From: Acidimicrobiales bacterium | Lineage (GTDB): Bacteria > Actinomycetota > Acidimicrobiia > Acidimicrobiales > Aldehydirespiratoraceae | Length of the DNA stretch: 64,000 nucleotides | NCBI GenBank assembly: GCA_040219515.1 | Contig: JAVJSI010000008.1 | Coordinates: 1-64,000 of the forward strand | Direction: 5' to 3' | Part shown: in pieces, positions 44,858 to 56,200 of the stretch | Layout of the letters: every line of letters starts with the position of its first letter | How positions within the stretch are numbered: position 1 is the first letter of the stretch | Program-made: the position numbers and the translations under genes | Notes under the pieces: generated by a model | Told to the model about the DNA's origin: nothing | What the model saw: only the letters and a program-made list of their open reading frames with translations | Database searches by the model: none

Positions 44858-45710
44858 GTGCAGTTCCTTCGGGGTCGGCGTAGACGGGCGGGCGCTTCTC
44901 GAAGAAGGCCTGCACGGACTCGACCTGGTTGGGCGAACCGATCAGGGCACCGATCTCGTCGCGTTCGGCCCTGAACTGGGCGTTGAGATCCAGACCGGTA
45001 GCCTGGTTGACCAGGCGCTTTCCGGCCCGAACGGCGTGAGGGCTCTTTGCGGCGAGGGTCGCCGCCAGTTCCATCGCCGCCGCGTACGGCTGGTCGGCGA
45101 CATGAGTGGCGAGGCCGATCTCGACCGCCTCCGCACCATTGACCTCACGGCCGGTCCAGATGAGTTCCTTGGCCTTGTCCGCACCGATCAACGCGGGCAG
45201 GAGCGACGTGATCGTCATGTCGGGGCTGAGCCCCCAGCGGATCTCGAGTACGGACATGCGGACGTCGGGCGCGACGAACCGGATGTCGGCTCCCACCGCC
45301 AGCTGGCACCCTGCGCCGAACGCGACACCGTGCACCGCGGCAATCACCGGCATCGGCAACTCGTGCCAACCCCACACCGCCTGCTGGGCGCGATGGGTGA
45401 CGTGGGCACGGCCTTCCTCGAGTCGTCCCATGGAGCCCGTGCTCGTGCCACCGTCGCCCGTGTCGTCGGTGCCCCCGGCCATGGCCTGGAAGCCCGAGAA
45501 GTCGAGGCCCGCGCAGAACGACGGACCGTTGCCCGACAACACGACGGCGCGAACGCGTCCGTCGGCCGCGAGCTCATCGGCCGTGTCGACGAGGGCGGTG
45601 AACATCTCGCCGTCCATCGCATTCATCTTGTCGCCGCGGTCCATGCGGACGTCGGCGATGCCGTCGACGACATCAACCGTCACTCGCCCGCTCATGACAC
45701 CCGCACTCAT
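44850..45710 (-). CDS. Enoyl-CoA hydratase/isomerase (crotonase) family protein
   Basis: A 286-residue crotonase-fold enzyme. The ATG at 45710 overlaps the preceding stop (ATGA); a second ATG is five codons in. The oxyanion-hole segments are PSFCAGLDFSGF and VHGVAFGAGCQLAVGADIRF. The MSVLEIRWGLSPDM segment carries a glutamate near the usual catalytic position. The insert GGTDDTGDGGTSTGS lies between the two oxyanion segments. It should hydrate or isomerise an enoyl-CoA. It is coupled at both ends, to an F420-type oxidoreductase and an SDR. Confidence 0.87.
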   Translation of the reverse strand: MSAGVMSGRVTVDVVDGIADVRMDRGDKMNAMDGEMFTALVDTADELAADGRVRAVVLSGNGPSFCAGLDFSGFQAMAGGTDDTGDGGTSTGSMGRLEEGRAHVTHRAQQAVWGWHELPMPVIAAVHGVAFGAGCQLAVGADIRFVAPDVRMSVLEIRWGLSPDMTITSLLPALIGADKAKELIWTGREVNGAEAVEIGLATHVADQPYAAAMELAATLAAKSPHAVRAGKRLVNQATGLDLNAQFRAERDEIGALIGSPNQVESVQAFFEKRPPVYADPEGTARG

Positions 45711-46588
45711 GACACTGCCCCGGGGGCGAGCGCCGCGAGCACGTCGTCGTCGAGCGCACCCTGACCCTGTTCGGGATGCAGCGGATGGATGCAGACGTGG
45801 GTGGCACCGGCGTCGGCATGCTCGGCCAGACGCGCCTCGATGCGGTCCACATCTCCCCAGGCGACGAGACCGTCGACCAGCTTCTCGCTGAGGCCGTCGA
45901 CGTCCTCCTCGGAGAAGCCCATCTTCAGCCAGGCGTTCCGGTAGCCGGGGGCCCGGGAGTAGAACTTCAGCACTTTTGCGCCGGTGGTGCGGGCCAACTC
46001 GGCGTCCTCGGTCAGCATCACCTTCTGCTCGACGAAGAGGCCGGCGTCGGGGCCCATCACCGCCCGAGCCATCGCGGTGTGCTCGGGCGTCGTGTTGTAC
46101 GGGTGGGCGCCGGCCGTGCGGGCCGCCGCGAGTTCCAACATCTTCGGCCCGAGCGCGGCGAGCACCCGCGGGACGGGCTCGGCCGGCGGCACCGAGGTGT
46201 AGAGCGCATCGTCCATCGTGTCGAGATAGGTACGCAGGAACGACAACGGCTTGTCGTACTCGATGCCACGTACCTTGTTCACGATGGCGGGGCTCGACAC
46301 GCCGAGCCCGAGCATCATCCGTCCGCCGGTCTGTTCGGCCACCGTGTTCGCACCCTGGAGCATCACACCGGGGTGGCGGTTGTAGATGTTGGCGATGCCC
46401 GTGGCCAGGCCCAGCGTCGTGGTCGATGCCCCCACTGCGGCGAGCAGGGCGAAGGGATCGCGCCCGAACGTCTCCCCCACCCAGAGCCGGGAGTATCCGA
46501 GCGCCTCGAGCCGAGGCCCGAGCGCCCGGACCTCCTCTCCGGTCAGCCCTTCCGGGGCGAGCCACACTCCACGATCACACGAGGTCAT
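45707..46588 (-). CDS. F420-type luciferase-like oxidoreductase
   Basis: A 293-residue LLM-class protein. The ATG at 46588 (MTSCDRGVWLAPEG) is chosen; a longer frame adds 16 residues that read through the palindromic repeat. Conserved segments are YSRLWVGETFGRDPFALLAAVGAST, LGLATGIANIYNRHPGVMLQGANTVAEQTGGRMMLGLGVSS and LAALGPKMLELAAARTAGAHPY, typical of actinomycete F420-dependent enzymes. It is upstream of and overlaps the crotonase gene. The combination suggests oxidation of an acyl-CoA or alcohol substrate followed by hydration and dehydrogenation. The cofactor is presumed. Confidence 0.86.
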   Translation of the reverse strand: MTSCDRGVWLAPEGLTGEEVRALGPRLEALGYSRLWVGETFGRDPFALLAAVGASTTTLGLATGIANIYNRHPGVMLQGANTVAEQTGGRMMLGLGVSSPAIVNKVRGIEYDKPLSFLRTYLDTMDDALYTSVPPAEPVPRVLAALGPKMLELAAARTAGAHPYNTTPEHTAMARAVMGPDAGLFVEQKVMLTEDAELARTTGAKVLKFYSRAPGYRNAWLKMGFSEEDVDGLSEKLVDGLVAWGDVDRIEARLAEHADAGATHVCIHPLHPEQGQGALDDDVLAALAPGAVS

Positions 46589-46612
46589 GCGGCGACAGTA
46601 GTAGGAACAGGA

Positions 46613-46645
46613 GTTGGGACGGGGGTCTGACCCCACCGTCCCAAC
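46613..46645. repeat. REP-like palindrome, copy B
   Basis: GTTGGGACGG (46613-46622) pairs perfectly with CCGTCCCAAC (46636-46645) around GGGTCTGACCC. The core is shared with the element at 31061-31089. It lies between ahcY and the F420-type oxidoreductase gene. Confidence 0.65.
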
Positions 46646-46648
46646 TGT

Positions 46649-46694
46649 GCGGGACAGCTGTCGCGGGACAGGTGTCTGACACCGCTGGGACGGG

Positions 46695-46695
<1 letters not shown>
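46649..46695. repeat. REP-like palindrome, copy C (degenerate, compound)
   Basis: GACAGCTGTC (perfect ten-base palindrome, 46652-46661) is followed by GGGACAGGTGTCTGACACCGC, the same motif with altered bases that keep the GGTGTC/GACACC pairing, and by TGGGAC. Base changes preserve the stem, which argues for a conserved structure. Confidence 0.5.
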
Positions 46696-48140
<1,445 letters not shown>

Positions 48141-48284
48141 GCGGGCTCCTCGTTCGTTGTCGTCTACCCACGGTCGTCGACCGGGGGGAATGGAGCAGGC
48201 CGGGGTCAGCTGACACCATCTCGGAACAGCCCGCGGCATCCGAGTGTAGAGGCCGAGACGGCCGGTGTGTATGAGGCGAACGTC

Positions 48285-49460
48285 CTACCCCGCCGAAGGC
48301 ACGGGATTTCCCGGCCCCGCCCGAAAAACCGTGGCCCTGCCCTGGAGGGTGATCGCACCGTCGGACGCCGGAAGCCAGACGGCTGCGCCCCGGTCGAGCA
48401 CGTGGTCACCGGCATCGGCCCGGCCGGCCGTGCACAGCAGAACCGCAGGACCGGCCTCGACCGGGAGATCGCCGTCGACCTCGAGGCGCGACAGCGAGAA
48501 CTCCGCCACCGGGCTGTCGTAGCGGGCGATGCCGTCGACCACGGGTGGCCGTTGGACCCGCGGATCGGTCGGCTGGGTCACCACGGCCTCGAGCAGTGCG
48601 TCGACGTCGACGGGCTTCGAGGTGAGACCGCCCCGCACGACGTTGTCGCTGTTGGCCATGAGCTCGACCCCCGTGCCGTGGAGGTACGCATGGAGGTTGC
48701 CCGCCCCGAGGAACAGCGCGTCTCCGGGCTGCAGCGTCACGAGGTTCAGCAGGAGGGCGATGACCACGCCGGCCTCGGCGGGATAGCGGGCACCGACCGA
48801 TGCCGCCATGGCCTTCTCGGCCGCGAAGCTTCCGTCGACGTTGTCGCGGCACGCAGCCACCACAACGGCGGTCAGCGAGCCGGCGTCGGCGGCATCGAGC
48901 GCCAGGAGCCGCCGGAGCACCACACCGATGCCGGTGGCATTCGGCTCGGCGCGGAGTGTGTCCCGAAAGGGCTCGAGTTCGGCCACACCGATCGAGGCGA
49001 ACAGGTCGAGGGTGACGGCCGGATCGCGGAATCCGCAGAGCGCGTCGAACTCGGTGAGCGCACAGATCAGCTCCGGCTTGTGGCGAGGGTCGCGAAACGA
49101 CCGCTCGGGCGCATCGACGGGAATCCCCTCGGCGTTCTCCCGGGCGAAACCCGCCTCGGCCTGGGCTGCCGACGGGTGCGCTTGCAGCGAGAGCGGTGCC
49201 GCGGCGGCCAGGACCTTGAACAGGAAGGGCAGCGCCCCGAAGGTGGCGGCCACCTCGGCACCGAGCGCGCCGTCGGGGTCCGCGGCGATGAGCCGGTCGA
49301 GGGGAACCCCCCCGGGTCCCACGAGGGCGGGCCCGCTGGGATGGGCGCCGAGCCAGAGTTCGGCGGCCGGCTCACCGGTCGCCGGGCGGCCGAGCAGCTC
49401 GGGAATCGCCGTGGGTGAACCCCACTCGTAGGTGCGGACGATTCCCTCGATGACCTGCAT
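48285..49460 (-). CDS. manA: Mannose-6-phosphate isomerase, class I
   Basis: A 391-residue zinc enzyme interconverting mannose-6-phosphate and fructose-6-phosphate. It begins MQVIEGIVRTYEWGSPTAIPELLG. The metal-binding QAHPS (about residues 92-96) and HKPELICAL (Glu) are present, as is GDALFLGAGNLHAYLHGTGVELMANSDNVVRGGLT, the family signature with the last metal His. The longer open frame upstream is a shadow of the SIS gene. With manB it supplies mannose-1-phosphate for GDP-mannose and envelope glycans. It lies five bases from the SIS gene and upstream of ahcY. Confidence 0.95.
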   Translation of the reverse strand: MQVIEGIVRTYEWGSPTAIPELLGRPATGEPAAELWLGAHPSGPALVGPGGVPLDRLIAADPDGALGAEVAATFGALPFLFKVLAAAAPLSLQAHPSAAQAEAGFARENAEGIPVDAPERSFRDPRHKPELICALTEFDALCGFRDPAVTLDLFASIGVAELEPFRDTLRAEPNATGIGVVLRRLLALDAADAGSLTAVVVAACRDNVDGSFAAEKAMAASVGARYPAEAGVVIALLLNLVTLQPGDALFLGAGNLHAYLHGTGVELMANSDNVVRGGLTSKPVDVDALLEAVVTQPTDPRVQRPPVVDGIARYDSPVAEFSLSRLEVDGDLPVEAGPAVLLCTAGRADAGDHVLDRGAAVWLPASDGAITLQGRATVFRAGPGNPVPSAG

Positions 49461-49465
49461 CGGGC

Positions 49466-50413
49466 TCAGGAGCCGGTGCGACGCACGAGGGCGGCCGCCA
49501 CGGCGTCGGCCAGCAACACGAGGTCGAGCAGCTGCGCGAGGGGTCCATCGCCCTCCGCGACGAAGGTGTGGATCTCGTCGAACGCGTCGTCGAGCAGCGC
49601 CACTCCCCCGTCGAGACCGGCCGGTTCGTAGTCGTGGCGCAACACCACGAGCACCGCCCCCGCCGTGGTCGCCTCGGACAGACGAACGCCCGTCGCCACG
49701 TCGTCGGGTCCCGTCGGCAGACGCCGCCGCACGGCCGCGACACCACCGACGCGATCGATCTCCTGCACCCAGCGACGGGCGGCGTGCTTCCCCATGGCGC
49801 CGGCGCCGGTGACGATCGCGACCCGTCCGGGCAGCACCGCCGCGAGAGCATCGACGGCGCCCAGATCGGCATCGAGGGCCGCGTGACGGGCCTCGAGCTG
49901 GGTCGCCACACCGGAGATCGCCCGACTCATGCCATCGGCGAGCCCGAGGCGTTCGAGCAGCACGAGAACCGGCACGATCGACACGCCCAGACCGGCAGCG
50001 GGCCCGGCCTCGGCGTCGACGGGAACGATCGTGGCGCCCCACTCGGCGCACGCGTCGTGCAGCACGCCGCTCGTGGTCACGGCCACCAGCCGGGCGCCGG
50101 CGTCGCGGGCCTGTTGCGCCCCGGCCAGCATGGCGCCCTCGTCGCCACCGGGCGAGAGGGCGATGGCCAGGGTGGATTCGTCGACCCAGCCCGGGCAGCG
50201 GGCGCCGGTGGCCACGATGGGCACCGATGCCCGGACCTCGCCGATCGCCTCGATGACGTCGGCGGCGACCCGACCGCCACCGACTCCGAGGATCGCGACG
50301 TTGGCGATTCCGGAGCGGGGGGGCAGACCCTCGATGTCGGACGCGGCGACAGCGGCGTCGCGCACCTGGTCGGGCAGGTGGCGCAGTGCGTCGAGGAGAT
50401 CTTCGGCCGACAC
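49466..50413 (-). CDS. SIS-domain protein, degenerate phosphoglucose/phosphomannose isomerase-like
   Basis: A 315-residue two-SIS-domain protein starting with GTG at 50413. The first glycine-rich loop is ILGVGGGRVAADV, where bifunctional PGI/PMI enzymes have GMGGSAIGGD. The SPGGDEGAML segment stands where they have SYSGNTEET. The C-terminal half has VTGAGAMGKHAARRW and VLVVLRHDYEPAGLDGGV. So the fold is kept but several sugar-phosphate and catalytic positions are changed. In mycobacteria a related uncharacterised gene lies at the same place between manA and manB. It may be regulatory or have a shifted activity. Confidence 0.78.
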   Translation of the reverse strand: MSAEDLLDALRHLPDQVRDAAVAASDIEGLPPRSGIANVAILGVGGGRVAADVIEAIGEVRASVPIVATGARCPGWVDESTLAIALSPGGDEGAMLAGAQQARDAGARLVAVTTSGVLHDACAEWGATIVPVDAEAGPAAGLGVSIVPVLVLLERLGLADGMSRAISGVATQLEARHAALDADLGAVDALAAVLPGRVAIVTGAGAMGKHAARRWVQEIDRVGGVAAVRRRLPTGPDDVATGVRLSEATTAGAVLVVLRHDYEPAGLDGGVALLDDAFDEIHTFVAEGDGPLAQLLDLVLLADAVAAALVRRTGS

Positions 50414-50421
50414 GCTGATCG

Positions 50422-50661
50422 CTACGCCTCGAAGGTCGGCGTCACTCCGTCGGCCTCGGCCTTCGCGACCAGTCGAGAGTGTTCGGCGTCGTCGACGTCG
50501 TCGGCCTCGTCGGGCAGCATCACGGGGATGTCGCCTTCATGGATGCGGTAGCGCTTCTTGAGCCGCGGGTTGTAGAGCGAGTCCTCGTCGGCGAAGTAGA
50601 AGAGCGGGCCCTTGTCGACCGGACAGGCGAGGATGTCGAGCAGGCGGGAGTCGAGCGTCAT
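50422..50661 (-). CDS. Trm112-family small protein
   Basis: A 79-residue protein with LLDILACPVDKGPLFYF, LYNPRLKKRYRIHEGDIPVMLPDEA, the pattern of bacterial Trm112/YcaR. Only one cysteine remains, so the zinc site of eukaryotic Trm112 is lost, as usual in bacteria. Some bacterial members partner methyltransferases; others have no known role. It lies between manB and the SIS gene, the same place as in other actinomycetes, eight bases before the SIS GTG. Confidence 0.88.
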   Translation of the reverse strand: MTLDSRLLDILACPVDKGPLFYFADEDSLYNPRLKKRYRIHEGDIPVMLPDEADDVDDAEHSRLVAKAEADGVTPTFEA

Positions 50662-50718
50662 GGTTCCTCCAGAGGGAACGGGTGGACAACAGTCAACCAG
50701 CTTCGGGACCCAACCGGG

Positions 50719-52062
50719 TCAGCCGAAATGCGAACGGACCTCCTCGACGCGCTGCGTGACCTCGTCGGCGGTGGCCGCTTCGAGGTTGAGGCGCAGCAGC
50801 GGCTCGGTGTTGGACGCCCGCAGGTTGAACCACCAGTCGCCGAGGTCGACCGTCAGGCCGTCCAGACGATCCTGGGCCTCGGCCGGGTAGGCGGCGGCAA
50901 CACGTTCGATCACCGCAGCGGCATCGTCGACCGTCGTGTTGATCTCGCCGGACGCGGCGTAGCGGTCGAGGGTGGACACCAGGTCGGCGAGCCCCGCCGG
51001 GTGATTGCCGAGCGCCTCGAGCACCACCAGCGCCGCGATCAGGCCGCTGTCGGCGCGGAAGTTTTCGCGGAAGTAGTAGTGGCCGGAATGCTCGCCGCCG
51101 AAGACGGCGCCCGTCTCGGCCATGACCTGCTTGATGAACGAGTGCCCGACCCGGGTGCGCACGGCGGTGCCACCGCCCTCGGCCACCACCTCGGGCACGG
51201 TCTTCGAGCAGATCAGGTTGTGGATGATCGTGGCGCCGGGCTCGCGGGCGAGAATCGAGCGAGCGACCAGCGCGGTGGTGAGCGACCCGGAGATGGCCTG
51301 CGCCTTCTCGTCGACCAGGAACACCCTGTCCGCGTCGCCGTCGAAGGCCAGGCCGATGTCGGCGGCCGTGCCGAGCACCCGGGCCATGAGGTCCTTCTGG
51401 TTCTCGGGCTGGATCGGATCGGCCGGGTGGTTCGGGAACGTGCCGTCGAGTTCGGGATACAGGTGGTCGAGCTCGAACGGCAGGCCGGCCATGACCGCGG
51501 GCAGCACGAGACCCCCCATCCCGTTGGCGGTGTCGGCGACCACCTTGAGCGGTTTCAGACCGGCGACATCGACGAACGAGTGCACATGGGCGACATAGCC
51601 GTCGAGCACGTTGCGCTCGGTGCGGGTGCCACGATGACCGGTGGGATCGGGGCCGGCCTTCGCCATCTCCTTGATGACGTCGAGGCCGCTCTCCGACCCG
51701 ATCGGGGCCGCCTTGGCCAGGCACATCTTGATGCCGTTGTAGCCGGCGGGGTTGTGTGAGGCGGTGAACACCGCGCCCGGCATCTCGAGCACACCGGAGG
51801 CGTAGTACATCATGTCGGTGGCGCAGAGTCCGGCGTCGACCACGTCGATGCCGTGGTCCATCGCACCCTCACCGAACTCGGCCACGAACTCCTCGCCGTC
51901 GGGTCGCATGTCGCGGCCGACCACGATCGACGTGGCCCCGTGACCGGCGACGAAACGGGCGAACGCGCCGCCGATGGCTCGGGCCCCGTCGGCGTCGAAC
52001 TGGTCCGGCACCGTGCCGCGCACGTCGTAGGCCTTGAAGATTGCGTCGAAATCGGTGGTCAC
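50719..52062 (-). CDS. manB: Phosphomannomutase/phosphoglucomutase
   Basis: A 447-residue alpha-D-phosphohexomutase. It has AYDVRGTVPDQ at the N-terminus. The phosphoserine is in TASHNPAGYNG (Ser102), the metal loop is DGDADR (241-246), the sugar-specificity loop is GGEHSGHYYF, and the phosphate-binding loop is RASNTEPLLRLN. All four domains are intact. It converts mannose-6-phosphate to mannose-1-phosphate (and may also act on glucose), feeding GDP-mannose. The neighbour upstream is a GtrA-GT2 fusion, and Trm112-like, SIS and manA genes follow. Confidence 0.95.
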   Translation of the reverse strand: MTTDFDAIFKAYDVRGTVPDQFDADGARAIGGAFARFVAGHGATSIVVGRDMRPDGEEFVAEFGEGAMDHGIDVVDAGLCATDMMYYASGVLEMPGAVFTASHNPAGYNGIKMCLAKAAPIGSESGLDVIKEMAKAGPDPTGHRGTRTERNVLDGYVAHVHSFVDVAGLKPLKVVADTANGMGGLVLPAVMAGLPFELDHLYPELDGTFPNHPADPIQPENQKDLMARVLGTAADIGLAFDGDADRVFLVDEKAQAISGSLTTALVARSILAREPGATIIHNLICSKTVPEVVAEGGGTAVRTRVGHSFIKQVMAETGAVFGGEHSGHYYFRENFRADSGLIAALVVLEALGNHPAGLADLVSTLDRYAASGEINTTVDDAAAVIERVAAAYPAEAQDRLDGLTVDLGDWWFNLRASNTEPLLRLNLEAATADEVTQRVEEVRSHFG

Positions 52063-52071
52063 GTCTCGAAT

Positions 52072-53232
52072 CTACTTCCCGATGCCCTCGGGCAGGTCAT
52101 CTGGGGACAGCTCGGGGTAACCACCGCGGGCCGCGATGCGACGGATGCGCATGATGTCGATGCCGACCCCGATGCCATCACGCACGGCACTCACGGTGGA
52201 CGTCTCGTTGTTGACGACCTGGACGGGCACCTCCTTCAGCGACAGTCCGTAGCGTTCGACGAGGTGGAGGATCTCGATGTCGAACGCGAACCGGTCGATC
52301 CGCCCCACGCCGAGAACCAGACGGCCCACGTCGGCCCGGAACGCCTTGCAGCCGCACTGCGTGTCGCGATAGTTGCCCAGGAGGAGCAGGTTGGTCGCCA
52401 TGTTCACGACCCGGCTGCCGAACGACCGCAGGGCCGAGGTGCCGACGAGCGTCGCCGAGTCGTCGTCGTGGCGGTTGCCGATGACGACATCCCATCCGGA
52501 CTCGAGCGCTTCGACCATCGGCAGCAGCTGGGCCGGTGCGTAGGCGAGGTCGGCATCGGTGAATGCGATGGCCCGCCCGGTCGCGGCAGCGACGCCGGCC
52601 CGCACCGCGGCGCCCTTGCCCCGGTTCCGGGGCTGCACGATCACCTGGTCGGCACCGGCACGCCGGGCGGCCGCCGCGGTGTCATCGGGAGAACCGTCGT
52701 CGACCACCACGATCTCGAGGTCGCCGGCGTCCTCCAACGCCGAGAGTTCCTCACGGATCCGGGCGATGCTCGACTCGATCCGGGCCGCTTCGCGATAGGC
52801 GGGGACCACGACCGAGAGCCGCACGCCACCCGGTGCCGGTGGCCGGTGGGCCGGCTGACCCTGGTCCCGCCGCACCGCTCGGAACAGGACCAATCGGTGG
52901 GCGACCGCCCGGACGGACGCCGCCGCGACGAGAGCCACCGCCTTCGCGATGGCCGGCGATCGTCCGTCCAGCGAGACGAACAGAGTGAGATCGACCAGAC
53001 CCGCGATCGCGGCCACCGCGAAGAACACCGGCGGCTGACGAATCCATCGGTCGAGCTGATCGCCCCGCAGCGTCACCTTCGAGTGCAGGATCAGCGACAA
53101 CACCGCGGCGATCGACAGCGCGAGCACATCGGCCAGCACACGATGAACACCGATCTCGGCCAACCCGACCGCCAGCCCGTAGTCGATCGCCGTCGCCGTG
53201 AGTCCGACGAGCGCAAACCGGCCCCGCCTCAC
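52072..53232 (-). CDS. GtrA-like membrane domain fused to GT2 glycosyltransferase (DPM1-like)
   Basis: A 386-residue fusion starting at a GTG (53232) that overlaps the preceding stop. Residues 1-125 are a four-helix GtrA-like membrane domain (VGLTATAIDYGLAVGLAEIG, HSKVTLRGDQLDRW, AHRLVLFRAV). Residues 135-386 are a GT2 GT-A domain: LSVVVPAYREAARI, VVVDDGSPDDT, GKGAAVRAGV, FTDADLAYAP (the DxD motif), and GNYRDTQCGCKAFR. The latter is the dolichol-phosphate-mannose/glucose synthase type. It should transfer a sugar from a nucleotide to polyprenyl phosphate. The order is the reverse of the common GT2-GtrA fusion. manB downstream suggests GDP-mannose as donor. Confidence 0.85.
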   Translation of the reverse strand: MRRGRFALVGLTATAIDYGLAVGLAEIGVHRVLADVLALSIAAVLSLILHSKVTLRGDQLDRWIRQPPVFFAVAAIAGLVDLTLFVSLDGRSPAIAKAVALVAAASVRAVAHRLVLFRAVRRDQGQPAHRPPAPGGVRLSVVVPAYREAARIESSIARIREELSALEDAGDLEIVVVDDGSPDDTAAAARRAGADQVIVQPRNRGKGAAVRAGVAAATGRAIAFTDADLAYAPAQLLPMVEALESGWDVVIGNRHDDDSATLVGTSALRSFGSRVVNMATNLLLLGNYRDTQCGCKAFRADVGRLVLGVGRIDRFAFDIEILHLVERYGLSLKEVPVQVVNNETSTVSAVRDGIGVGIDIMRIRRIAARGGYPELSPDDLPEGIGK

Positions 53233-56200
53233 CCGCCGTCGACATCCTCGGGCGTGGGGTCCTCCAAGCGGTCGGCCGCGAACTCGACCATCATGCGGGC
53301 GGGCCCGAGCACCGTCGAGCGGGTGAGCGTGGTGCGGGACAGGACGGGCAACGCGGCGAACAGCAGCACCACCACACCGACCACGCCCGGCCCGAAGACC
53401 ACCAGCGAAGGCCCCAGCTTGTCGCCGCCCGGTGTGAGACCGTCGAAGGCCACCAGGCTCACGACGAAGAGCAGCGCCGACCAGGCGAGCATCGCCGACC
53501 CCGCGAGAAGGGCGAGCCGGCCGGTGCGTTCGGCGGTGGCGACCTCGTCGGCCATGCGGGCGAGTTCGGCTCGATCGAGTTCGCCGGCGCGCGCGGCGTC
53601 GAGCACGGCGATCCGGTCGGGCATCGTCTCGTGCTCGCCGGTGAGGTCCCAGAGGGCGGAGTCGCCCTTCCACCGCGGCACCCGACGGCTGAGCAGGGCC
53701 AGCACCAGCCCGATCACCGTGAGCCCCATGGCGAACAGTTCGACGCCCGACCGGCCGTAGGTGAGTTCGACACGGGTGTCGGTCGGGATCACGACCATCA
53801 GGTTGGGAGCGACGCGGTAGGGACCGTCGGCGCCGGCGACGTCCCAGTTCGGGAAGTAGCTCGCCCGCACCAGCACCGGCAGCCCGATCCGATCGACATC
53901 GAAGCTGATCGACGCGGTGTCGACGACGAGGTCGGTGACCTGTGCCACCTCGGAGTCGACCCGTGGGAGCCATTCATCGGAGATCGTGGCGAGACGTCGC
54001 ATCTCGAGCACCCGGTCGTCGGCTTCGAGGGCTGCGTCGTACTCCGCGTCGTCGAGGGCGTCGAGCGAGCTCTGCGGCCAGCTGCCGGGTCCATCGGCCG
54101 CAACCAGTGGCGTGTCCTTGCCGCTCTCCCACCACGCAACCGTCGGGATCAGCCATTCCTCTCCCCCGGCGTCGACACCGTCGACGACGACCGGCAGATG
54201 GTCGAGACCCTCCACGACCGACTGCCCCTCGACCAGGAAGATCACCCACGGCCCGCTCGTGGCGATCTCGGTGAGGTCGTCCACGGCGCGTGCCTGGACC
54301 ACCGCCGACTCGGTGGCGGCCATGTAGTAGCGCACACCCATCGCGCGGAGTCCGGCCACACCCTTGGCGACGTCGAGCTCCGAGTAGGGCATGTCACGCA
54401 TGGCTCGGGACGGTCCGGTCGAGAGCTCGGACTGGAGCAGGAAGTGATACGGCGTGGTGGCCGAGGCCTCGAAGTAGAGGCCCTCCATCGACCCGATGCA
54501 GCCATCGGTCCAGTGCGGAAGGAGCATCGGTGCCATCGGCGTGCCGTAGCCGCCCAGCCGGTCGCCGTCGTACTCCCACAGCGACTGGCCGCACCCGTAC
54601 TCCCGGCCGACCTCGTCCATGGTGGCGATGAGACCGCGGTATTCGTCGACGGTCGGGCGCGCCTCGTAGCCCTCGAAGTTGTAGCGCATCCACCCCGGAC
54701 CGAGATTGATCTCCCGCGAGCCGATGTTGCCGGCCCACGCGAGGCCGTACTCGGTCTGGCCGTCGTCCACGTAGAGCGAACCGGTGGGAAAGGAACGCAG
54801 CGGGAACGCCAGCATGGTGATGACCACCAGCGCGGTGAGCACCGCCGGCACCCCGGCCATGGCCGTCGGTCGTCGGCGGCGGATGTCGTCGGCACTGCGG
54901 AGGAAGTCGGCGGCCAGCCGCGACACCTCGGCGATGGCGATGCCGGCCATCAGGTAGATCGACAGGTAGTAGAACGGCAGGATTCGCACGTTCCACAGCC
55001 GCCCCTCGGGCAGGAGCAGGAAGATGATCGCGAAGATGGCCGCGGTGAGCGAGAGCGCCATTCCCAGCCGGACCCGACGCACGCCGCACACCACTGCGCC
55101 GATGACCGCCAGCACGATGAACACCTGCAGGACGGGGTCGTTGTCGAGGAACCCTTGGCCGCCGAAGTTGCCGCTCCGGGACCAGAGCGCCTTGACGTAC
55201 TCGCGCTCCTTGCCCCACCCCATGTCGTTGAGGTACTTCGTGTTCCAATAGAAGGGCAGCACCCAGAAGGCGGAGAGCAGCCCGGCGATCGGCCCGGCCA
55301 CCATCAGCCACGACACCTCCCGCTTCCCCGGCCGCAGCAGGAACAACGAGACGGTGACGACCAGGCCGAAGAACGCCGCGAAGAGATGGGTGAGGCCGGC
55401 CAGGGCGAGCAGTCCCCCGGCGAGGACCCGATTGCGGCCGGTGGCCATACCGCGTGTCGCGAACCCGATGTAGAGCACCGCGATCGACAGGCCCATCGAG
55501 AACGCGAACTCGCCGGCCATCGTCGACATGACGTTGCCGCCGTAGATGTTGAACGAGCGATCGAAGAGGAACGGCAGAGTCATCAGGGAGAGCAACGCGG
55601 GCCCCGGAAACGCCAGGCCGCCGAGCCGGCCGGCGGCGTAGGCCGCCAGCGGGAGGGTGACGATGCCCGAGATCGCCACCATCTTCATCGCCACGCCGTA
55701 GGGAATGGGTACGACCAGCACGCAGGCGATGACCGCCGCGGCGGTGATGACGCCACGCCAACGGCCGTGGTCGCGGGCCAGGTGATGCGCCACCGAACCG
55801 ACCGCCGCGGGAAGGAGTAGGCCGGCGACGGCCAGATCGATCGAGGCGTCGTTGTACGTGAACGGGTCCACGGGTGACCACGGCAGGATGCTGCCCGGGT
55901 CGAGCAGACGTCCGTCGTAGCGCCACGACATCACGATGCTGGCCGCGGCGACACCACCCACGATCGCGAGCCGAGCGCCCGGGTCGACCCGCCGGCGACG
56001 GCAGACCTCGGCGGCCGCGAGCACGACCCCGACGAACGCGTAGAAGTTCGGATCGACGTGGAGGGGGCCCAGTGAGAAGTCGATGCCCACGTTGACCATC
56101 GCGATCGCCAGCGACGGAACGATCATGTAGAACGTGAAAGCCGGAAAGCCCGCGTACCAGTCCGGCGACCAGCCGGTGAGGCGGAAGTTCGGCAGCAATT

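Noticed and set aside
48141-48284. S-adenosylhomocysteine riboswitch before ahcY
   Set aside because: The leader has no ordered match to the conserved SAH-riboswitch strands; apart from the GAGGAG ribosome site, nothing is recognised in it.
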